Shown here piece by piece: positions 1 through 5,066 of a stretch of 5,066 bases of DNA; within the stretch, counting starts at the first letter, position 1; each line of letters begins with the position of its first letter. The position numbers and the translations under genes were made by a program. Origin of the DNA: Myxococcales bacterium (GTDB lineage Bacteria > Myxococcota > Bradymonadia > UBA7976 > UBA1532). The notes beneath the pieces are model-generated. The model saw nothing but the letters and a program-made list of their open reading frames with translations. It ran no database searches and was not told the origin of the DNA. The stretch is from the NCBI GenBank assembly GCA_020430675.1, contig JAGQJJ010000362.1:1-5066 (forward strand), given 5' to 3'.

Positions 1-225
1 GCCCCGGTCGAGGACGTGGCGCTCCACCGTGCGTACGACGAGGCCTTCGCGATGGGGCACGCGGAGGGGTTGGAGGCCGGCCGCGCCGAGCTCGCCGAGC
101 GCACGGTGCGCCTGCTGCGCGAGTGCTCGCCCCCGGGCAGCCGCGCGGCGCGTGATCTGCCGCCAAAGGCGCCCGATTTTGGTCAGATGCTGCTCGACGC
201 CGACGTGAACGCCCTGGAGCTTTGA
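1..225 (+). CDS. C-terminal end of an unidentified protein, probably 5'-partial
   Basis: The frame is open from the first base to a TGA at 223-225, giving 74 visible codons, so this is most likely the end of a gene that starts upstream. A GTG at 16 and an ATG at 52 could be starts of a tiny protein. The only purine-rich tract before the GTG (GAGG, 10-13) is too close to serve as a good ribosome site, so the partial reading is preferred. The visible peptide opens with an amphipathic helix holding Gly at residues 19, 23 and 27 (motif GHAEGLEAGRAEL), then an Arg/Leu-rich helix, a Pro-rich linker and a short acidic tail ending NALEL. Similar G-x3-G helices occur in FliH/YscL proteins and in tails of some Rpn-type nucleases, but nothing else here supports either family. 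No catalytic motif or membrane segment is visible. Its stop lies 4 bases before the CHAT gene, so co-transcription is likely. Function unknown. Confidence 0.72.
   Translation, partial: APVEDVALHRAYDEAFAMGHAEGLEAGRAELAERTVRLLRECSPPGSRAARDLPPKAPDFGQMLLDADVNALEL
216..219 (+). promoter_or_regulatory. Shine-Dalgarno GGAG for the CHAT gene
   Basis: GGAG lies inside the last codons of the upstream gene, 10 bases before the GTG at 230. It supports that GTG as the true start. An in-frame TGA at 206-208 blocks any longer reading, and no other start codon lies between that stop and 230. Confidence 0.6.
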
Positions 226-229
226 GACG

Positions 230-2356
230 GTGCGCGCGCGGGCCGACATTACCGCGGTGGGCGATGGGTGGCAGGTCGACCTGCGCGCCGCGGACGGTCG
301 CGCCCTCGCGCCGGCTCATCTCTTGCGGCGGTGCCCACCCAAAGCCGGGCTCATCTTCCCGCAGCCCGCCGATGGCGCCGGCGGGGGGCTGGCGGCGACC
401 GATGACGTGGTGGTCATCGCCCGCGCCCTGCGCGCGGTGGCCGAGCCGCGGCCCGACGCGGCGCAGGTCAAAGCGGTGGGCGATTATCTCGGGGCCACGC
501 TGCTGAGCGCCGCCGGGTGGCAGGCCTTGCGTGATCAGAATGTCAGTGACCTGACGTTGGCCTGGGCGTCGGCCACGGCGCCGTTTGATGGGCTGCCTTG
601 GGAGCTGGCACGCCGCGACGCCGGGTTTGCGTTCGCCGATGTGGCGCATCCGCTGAGCGTGACCCGCGAGGTGGCGGCGCCGCCAGGGCCGGCGACGATC
701 GGGCTGGTCTTGCCGCTGCGGCTGCTCTTTGTGGTCACCGCCTCGCTCGATGACCCGCAAGTGCGCGCGGGTACTGAGTTTCTCGGCCTCCTGGCCCGGT
801 TGCGTGGCCGCGATCTGCCGCTGCGCGAGCGGGTGCTGCTCGACGCGACGCCGCAAGCGCTGACCGACGCGCTGGCTGAGTTTCAGCCGCAGGTGGTGCA
901 CTTCGTCGGGCACGGCGTGCAGGGCGCGACCGGGCCGGCACTGCGCTTTGCGGCCGAGCGCACCGGCGACGCGCCGACCGATCTGGGCGCCGACGCCTTG
1001 TGCGCGCTGCTGGCCACGGGCGGGCCGCCGCCGGTCGTGGTGCTCAACGCCTGCCATAGCGGCGCCAGCGGCGCAGCCGACACGTCGAGCCCGCTGGCCG
1101 CGCGGGCCGTGCAAGCCGGCGCGCGGGCCGCGGTGGGCATGGGTGGGCGCGTCGGTGACTCGACCTGCCGCCTGTTTGCACGGCTTTTCTACGAGGCACT
1201 GCTGACCGGCGGCGACGTGCGCGCGGCGGTCGCCCAGGCCCGCCGCATGGCGTTGGTGCACGGCGGGCTCGATCCGCAGGCCGGTGCCGATTGGGCGCGA
1301 CCGGCCCGGTTCCCGGCGCGCGACTGCACCGGCGCGGTTGAGGTCACCGGCAGCGATGCGCTGCCCGCCAACGCCGCGCGGCGGCTGCGCACGTTCGACA
1401 ACCCGGCGATCTTCTGCGACCGCCTGCCGTTGATGGGCGATCTGCTCAGCCAGGTGCGCACGGGGCGGCGGCTCGATGGCGTGGGCGGCAAGCGCCCGGT
1501 GGTGGTGCTGCACGACGCCGAGACCCCGCCGCAAAACCGCCGCCTGGGCCGCTCTCGGGTGCTCGATGAGGTCGCCCAACGCGCGCTGGGCGACGGCTTT
1601 GCGCCCATCGTGCGGGTGTATCGCGACGCGATGGCAATGCGCCCGGGTTCGGTGGCCGAGGCCGGCGCCGCGCTGTTCGACGCGCTGCTCAACACCTGGG
1701 ACGCCTTCGGGCTGCCCGAGCTGGCCGACTCGGCATACGAGAAGCTGCTCGATGGCCACTTGGATCAGCTGCCGCTGAACGTGCGGCGGCGGGCGCGCGG
1801 GGTGACCGAACCCGCCGAGCATTGGCCCACGCTGGCCGCGGCGCTGTCGATCGATCTGGCTCGCCTGGCCACGGCGACGGGGCGTCGGCCGCTCTGGGTG
1901 CTCGACGACCTCGACCGCTGGGGCCAGGCGGGCGTGGCGTTGCTCGACGCGCTGGCGACGGGTGACGATCTGGGGCGCGTCGATGAGGTGCCCGTGCCGG
2001 TGGTGCTGGCCGGCAATCTGTACCCGCGGGCCACCGAGCACGCGCCGGCCGCGGCGGCGCTCAAGCGCCTCGCCGAGTCGCCGCACGCGCATGCCCTGGC
2101 GCTCTCGCCCATCGAAGGCGAGCCCTCGCGTCGGCTGGCGATGCAGCAGGTGCTGCTCGCGTGGCAGCCGCCCTATGTGCCCGCGCCAGAAAAGGATTCC
2201 GACGTCTTCAAGGCGTTTGAGCACGTGGTCGGGGGCTATCCATCGAACCTGGAGCGCGCGGTGCTCGATCAGGCCATCACCATCTGCAGCCTGCTCGGCG
2301 CGCTGGTGCCGGCCGATGATGACGCGCTGCTGCGCCAGCAGGCGGCCGGTCGATGA
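230..2356 (+). CDS. CHAT-domain caspase-like protease fused to a degenerate (inactive) STAND NTPase module
   Basis: Predicted cytoplasmic cysteine protease of the CHAT (clan CD, caspase/separase-like) family, 708 residues. Residues 1-60 are strand-rich, as is common before CHAT domains. A GLPWEL motif at 121-126 and VTREV at 144-148 match the CHAT entry region. The peptidase core follows, with strand LRLLFVVTASLDDP (163-176), catalytic His228 in HFVGHG (224-229) and nucleophile Cys275 in VLNACHSG (271-278). The CHAT part ends near residue 350. Residues 387-690 resemble a STAND NTPase. There is a FCDR entry motif (395-398), a strand VVVLHDAE (424-431) that runs into a broken Walker A region ending LGRSR (439-443, no GKS/T), a Walker B-like LWVLDDLD (555-562) and a strand VVLAGN (591-596). 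This looks like an inactive STAND scaffold. No TPRs, signal peptide or membrane segment are visible. The GTG start is forced by an in-frame stop at 206-208. The end overlaps the next gene by 4 bases, pointing to coupled translation and a shared complex. The protease assignment is strong. The substrate and the role in defence or cell death are inferred. Confidence 0.95.
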   Translation: MRARADITAVGDGWQVDLRAADGRALAPAHLLRRCPPKAGLIFPQPADGAGGGLAATDDVVVIARALRAVAEPRPDAAQVKAVGDYLGATLLSAAGWQALRDQNVSDLTLAWASATAPFDGLPWELARRDAGFAFADVAHPLSVTREVAAPPGPATIGLVLPLRLLFVVTASLDDPQVRAGTEFLGLLARLRGRDLPLRERVLLDATPQALTDALAEFQPQVVHFVGHGVQGATGPALRFAAERTGDAPTDLGADALCALLATGGPPPVVVLNACHSGASGAADTSSPLAARAVQAGARAAVGMGGRVGDSTCRLFARLFYEALLTGGDVRAAVAQARRMALVHGGLDPQAGADWARPARFPARDCTGAVEVTGSDALPANAARRLRTFDNPAIFCDRLPLMGDLLSQVRTGRRLDGVGGKRPVVVLHDAETPPQNRRLGRSRVLDEVAQRALGDGFAPIVRVYRDAMAMRPGSVAEAGAALFDALLNTWDAFGLPELADSAYEKLLDGHLDQLPLNVRRRARGVTEPAEHWPTLAAALSIDLARLATATGRRPLWVLDDLDRWGQAGVALLDALATGDDLGRVDEVPVPVVLAGNLYPRATEHAPAAAALKRLAESPHAHALALSPIEGEPSRRLAMQQVLLAWQPPYVPAPEKDSDVFKAFEHVVGGYPSNLERAVLDQAITICSLLGALVPADDDALLRQQAAGR
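2353..2356 (+). promoter_or_regulatory. ATGA stop/start overlap coupling the CHAT and STAND genes
   Basis: The TGA of the CHAT gene (2354-2356) overlaps the ATG of the next gene (2353-2355). Only a weak AGG (2340-2342) precedes this start at usable distance, so translation of the STAND gene probably depends on ribosomes finishing the CHAT gene. Such coupling usually keeps two partner proteins in fixed ratio. Confidence 0.7.
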
Positions 2357-5066
2357 GCGCGCTCGCCGAGCAGCTCCTGGCGGCGCTGCGCGACGCGCCG
2401 CCACCGCCGCCGCCGGTGCCCGACGATCTGGCGCAGATCTTTGCCCAGGTGCCGGAGTGGACGCCCGCGTTGGCGGGCGCGCTGGGGCTGCCCGAGTCGG
2501 CGCTGGCGGCGTTGGTCGACGCGGGGTGGATGGACGCGCGGCCCGCCGATGAGGACTGGCAGCTTCCGCGCCGCGTTCGCCGGGCCCATCCGCCCGAGCA
2601 CATCGCCCGCCATGTGATGCGGACGGCGACGCGCAGGCGGGTGCTGCAAGACGCGGCGCCGGCGACGGGCGAGGTCGCCGATTGGGGTCGCCGCATCGCC
2701 GCGTTGACGCTCGATGAAGCGGAGCGTCCGCCGCTGACGCTGCGCTGGGCGACGCTGGCCGCCGAGGTGGATCAGGGTCAATTCTTCGAACGGCTGCGCG
2801 CCCGCATCGACGCTGAACCCGACGCCGCCTGGATCGAAGCCGGTCGGGTGCTCGAAGCGGCGCTTGGCCACGGTGTGCAGGTCGCCGTCGAGGGCGCGGC
2901 GCGCCGGTTGACGCTGCGGCGCCGCCGTGAAGGCGAAGCGATGCGCCTGGCCCGCTGCGTGCCGCGGCAGATGCTCATCGACGCGCTCGATCGGCTGCTG
3001 GCGGCGGGCCCGAGCTGGGCCACGCATTTCCTCGGCGAAGGCGGCAGTGGCAAGTCGATCTGGGCCGCGCAGGCCACCGCCCGCGTGCGCGAGGTCTTTG
3101 GCGGAACCACCGCGACGGTCGATTTCGACCACCTCGACCCCGATTACCCGCTGCGCGCGCCCGGCCTGTTGCTGTTGCACCTGGCCGAAGAGCTGCAACT
3201 GCGCGACGAGGCCGGCGCTTCGGATGGGGCGTTTGCGCGCTTTCGCGAGATGGTGCTGGCGCTGCACGAAGAGACGATGGGCAGCGAGGTGAGCGCGCGC
3301 GGGCTCGACCACCCGCTGATGCGCCGCGCGGTCACCGCGTTTGCCGAGGCGCTCACGGTCCTGCCGCCGCCGGTGCTGTTTGCGCTCGACACCTGCGAAG
3401 AGCTGCTCGCCGGGGCGGGCGAGGGCCTCTCGGCGGCGGTCCGGGCGATGTTCGAGACGCTCGAAGCGGTGCAGAAGGAGTTTCAGCCGCTGCGGGTCAT
3501 CTTGCTGGGGCGTCGCCCGCTCGCGGCTGCCGGCGCCGAGTGGGGGCGGCCCGAGATCGACGCCGAGGCCCTGCCGCCGCGGGGGTATCTGGCGCTGGTT
3601 GAGGTGGGCGGCTTCACTCAGGCCGAGGTCGATCTGCTGCTCGATCTGCGGGCCAAGGACGCCCCGCGCCTGGGCGAATCGGCGGTTCGCGACGCTTTGC
3701 TCAACGCGGCGCGGGCGGTCGATTCGGGCCGCTACAGCCCGTTTGCCATCGACGCGCTGGCCGAGTGGATCGCCGATGACCCGACGGTCGACGTGGCCGG
3801 GCTCGGCGTCGAGTGGCGGGCGCGCTACGTCGACCTGCGCGTGCTGGGCCGGGTCCGCGATGCAGGCGCGCGGGCGCTGCTGCCGGCGGTGGTGGCGCTT
3901 GGCACGTTCGACCGCGACGCGCTGGCGGCCGCGGCGCCGGGCGTCAGCGATGAAGCCTTCGCGGCGCTGGTGGGCCTGGAGTGGATTCATCGGCCCACGC
4001 CCGACCTGTACGCCGTCGATGCGGCGCTGCTCTCGGACCTGCGCGCGACCCTGACCCGTCAGCGCGGCGCCGAGCTGCGCGCCGCCGCCGCCCGGGCGCG
4101 GGACTGGCTCGACGCCCAGCCGCGCCTGGCGCCCGAGCTTTGCGTCGTGGCGATGCGGCTGCATCAGGACGACCCGGCGGCGCTGCGTTTCTGGACGCGG
4201 CTGGAGGACCGGCTGGCCGTCGAGGGCGACTGGGCCCGCTTGCAGCGCGTGGCGCAACTGCTGCTCGCCGACCGGCAGTGGCCCGAGGAGCGCGTGGGGC
4301 CGGTCCCGGCCGCCGCCTATGCTTCGCTGCTGGCGGCCGAGCTGAACCTGGGCATCCTTCGTCCGAATCGCCGCGCGCTCTGGATTGGCGTTCTTGCGGG
4401 CGCCGCGGGCGATGCCCTGGAAGCCTGCCGCCTGCGATTGCGGGCCACCCTCGGCATGGGCGTCGAGGATCTGCGCTTCGAGGCGCTCAGCGATGAGGAG
4501 TGGGTCATCCTGCACGCCCGACAGTCGGAGCATGAGGTCTTCAACGCGCTGCTCGCGGCGATGGCGAAGGATCTGCCCGCGCAGATCGAGACCACCGATG
4601 ATCCGCAGATCGGCGCCGCGGGCCTTGCGCTCTGCGAGGCCATCGCTGCGACAGCCGCGCGGGTGGGCTGCCCGGTGCCGGCCGAGTGGGCCGATCTGCA
4701 TGCGCGGTTCACCGAAGACGGCGTCGGCAGGTTGCTCGCGCCGCCCTGCGCCGAGGCGGGCCAGGCCCTGGATCGGGTGCCGACCCCGCGCGCCACGCCG
4801 CCCAGTGCCGATGCGCTGGCGGTCGGCGCGCTCGACGCCGCCGGTGGGTGGTTTGAGGGCGCGGCGGCGCAGACCGAGGCGCGGGCGCGCGCCGAAGAGA
4901 AGGCCCGCACCGAGGGCGCCGGCCTCGCCGCCGAGCTGAGCGCGCGCGACGCCCGGCGAGCCTTGGCGCTGCTGCTGCGCTGGCCCGCGTTGCCTCGCGA
5001 CTCGCTGGAGCAGGCCGCCGCCGCCAGCCCACAGACCGCGCGGGTCGCCGCGGTATGGACCGCCGA
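2353..5066 (+). CDS. STAND-family P-loop NTPase with flanking winged-helix-like segments, 3'-partial
   Basis: Large predicted signalling NTPase. 904 codons are visible with no stop before the window ends. A short N-terminal helix is followed by six prolines (16-21). Residues 35-79 look like a winged helix (WTPALAGALGLPESALAALV then WQLPRRVRRAH). Residues 80-195 are mainly helical. The NTPase core spans about 200-480, with Walker A GEGGSGKS at 228-235 (Lys234), an acidic strand VDFDHLDPD (256-264), Walker B VLFALDTCEEL (341-351, Asp346 and Glu349/350) and a sensor-like VILLGRRP (382-389, Arg387/388). In place of the usual GNPL-type motif there is SGRYSPF (458-464). A second winged-helix-like segment runs from about 505 to 565 (ALGTFDRDALAAAAPGV to LYAVDAALLSDLR). 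The rest is Ala/Leu/Arg-rich helix, possibly a solenoid that senses a ligand. A charged helix lies at about 836-865. The core order is that of STAND/AP-ATPase-like switches. The ligand, the C-terminal end and any terminal effector domain are not visible. The ATG start is supported by its overlap with the CHAT stop. It probably gates the upstream protease (inference). Confidence 0.92.
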   Translation, partial: MSALAEQLLAALRDAPPPPPPVPDDLAQIFAQVPEWTPALAGALGLPESALAALVDAGWMDARPADEDWQLPRRVRRAHPPEHIARHVMRTATRRRVLQDAAPATGEVADWGRRIAALTLDEAERPPLTLRWATLAAEVDQGQFFERLRARIDAEPDAAWIEAGRVLEAALGHGVQVAVEGAARRLTLRRRREGEAMRLARCVPRQMLIDALDRLLAAGPSWATHFLGEGGSGKSIWAAQATARVREVFGGTTATVDFDHLDPDYPLRAPGLLLLHLAEELQLRDEAGASDGAFARFREMVLALHEETMGSEVSARGLDHPLMRRAVTAFAEALTVLPPPVLFALDTCEELLAGAGEGLSAAVRAMFETLEAVQKEFQPLRVILLGRRPLAAAGAEWGRPEIDAEALPPRGYLALVEVGGFTQAEVDLLLDLRAKDAPRLGESAVRDALLNAARAVDSGRYSPFAIDALAEWIADDPTVDVAGLGVEWRARYVDLRVLGRVRDAGARALLPAVVALGTFDRDALAAAAPGVSDEAFAALVGLEWIHRPTPDLYAVDAALLSDLRATLTRQRGAELRAAAARARDWLDAQPRLAPELCVVAMRLHQDDPAALRFWTRLEDRLAVEGDWARLQRVAQLLLADRQWPEERVGPVPAAAYASLLAAELNLGILRPNRRALWIGVLAGAAGDALEACRLRLRATLGMGVEDLRFEALSDEEWVILHARQSEHEVFNALLAAMAKDLPAQIETTDDPQIGAAGLALCEAIAATAARVGCPVPAEWADLHARFTEDGVGRLLAPPCAEAGQALDRVPTPRATPPSADALAVGALDAAGGWFEGAAAQTEARARAEEKARTEGAGLAAELSARDARRALALLLRWPALPRDSLEQAAAASPQTARVAAVWTA

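Noticed and set aside
222..506. TTG-initiated open frame of 94 codons at the start of the CHAT gene
   Set aside because: The product is low-complexity, rich in Pro, Arg and Ser. The overlapping GTG-started frame has a ribosome site and the expected CHAT N-terminal region.
1189..1695. Minus-strand open frame of 168 codons inside the CHAT gene
   Set aside because: The Ser/Arg/Ala-rich product has no motif, and the region opposite encodes conserved CHAT and STAND-like segments.
2398..2415. CCG/CCA run as a microsatellite or phase-variable tract
   Set aside because: It has only six units with one interrupting CCA, reads in frame as a six-proline linker, and is unremarkable at this GC content.
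1962..2552. Plus-strand open frame of 196 codons crossing the CHAT/STAND junction
   Set aside because: The Arg/Cys/Ser-rich product is a typical frame shadow. It overlaps two well-supported genes, and the ATGA junction already explains the boundary without a frameshift.
3341..4054. Plus-strand open frame of 237 codons within the STAND gene
   Set aside because: The product is extremely Arg-rich with no domain, and the other frame carries the Walker B and sensor motifs here.
2269..4701. An 810-codon minus-strand open frame as a real gene
   Set aside because: It is in register opposite the STAND gene and is explained by the absence of TTA, CTA and TCA sense codons. It shows no domain and has low-complexity, Arg/Gln-rich composition.
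1..5066. CRISPR array, tRNA/rRNA, insertion sequence, terminator or riboswitch
   Set aside because: No spaced direct repeats, tRNA-like cloverleaf, transposase motif, inverted terminal repeats or hairpin plus T-run were seen, and there is essentially no non-coding space for them.

Overview
The window is very GC-rich, with G or C at nearly every third codon position, and is coding almost throughout. All three genes are on the + strand. Composition and gene type (a caspase-like CHAT protease beside STAND NTPase modules) fit a large-genome, high-GC bacterium with complex behaviour. A myxobacterial or other delta-type lineage is my first guess, and an actinobacterium or another high-GC group is possible. 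No marker gene settles this.

Layout: (1) 1-225 is probably the C-terminal end of a gene that begins before the window. It is a small helical tail of unknown function with a G-x3-G-x3-G helix. (2) 230-2356 is a complete 708-residue protein. It has a CHAT peptidase domain (catalytic His228 and Cys275) fused to a STAND-like NTPase region whose Walker A motif is eroded but whose Walker B-like strand remains. (3) 2353-5066 is the first 904 residues of a large STAND-type P-loop NTPase with intact Walker A, intact Walker B and an arginine sensor-like motif. Winged-helix-like segments lie on both sides of its NTPase core, followed by a long helical region. This gene has no stop before the window ends. 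Much of its antisense strand is also open (2269-4701), and that reading is judged to be a shadow.

The genes are packed as one transcription unit: a 4-base gap between genes 1 and 2, and a 4-base ATGA stop/start overlap between genes 2 and 3. No promoter, terminator, RNA gene, repeat array or mobile element was seen, and there is no intergenic space longer than 4 bases.

Working together (inference): the intact STAND protein would be the NTP-driven sensor or switch. The CHAT protein, whose own NTPase module looks inactive, would be the protease effector docked to it, giving an NLR/apoptosome-like conflict or cell-death module. The CHAT and STAND families, and inactive STAND domains in bacterial conflict systems, are established knowledge. 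This pairing, and what it cleaves, are inferred from the sequence alone.
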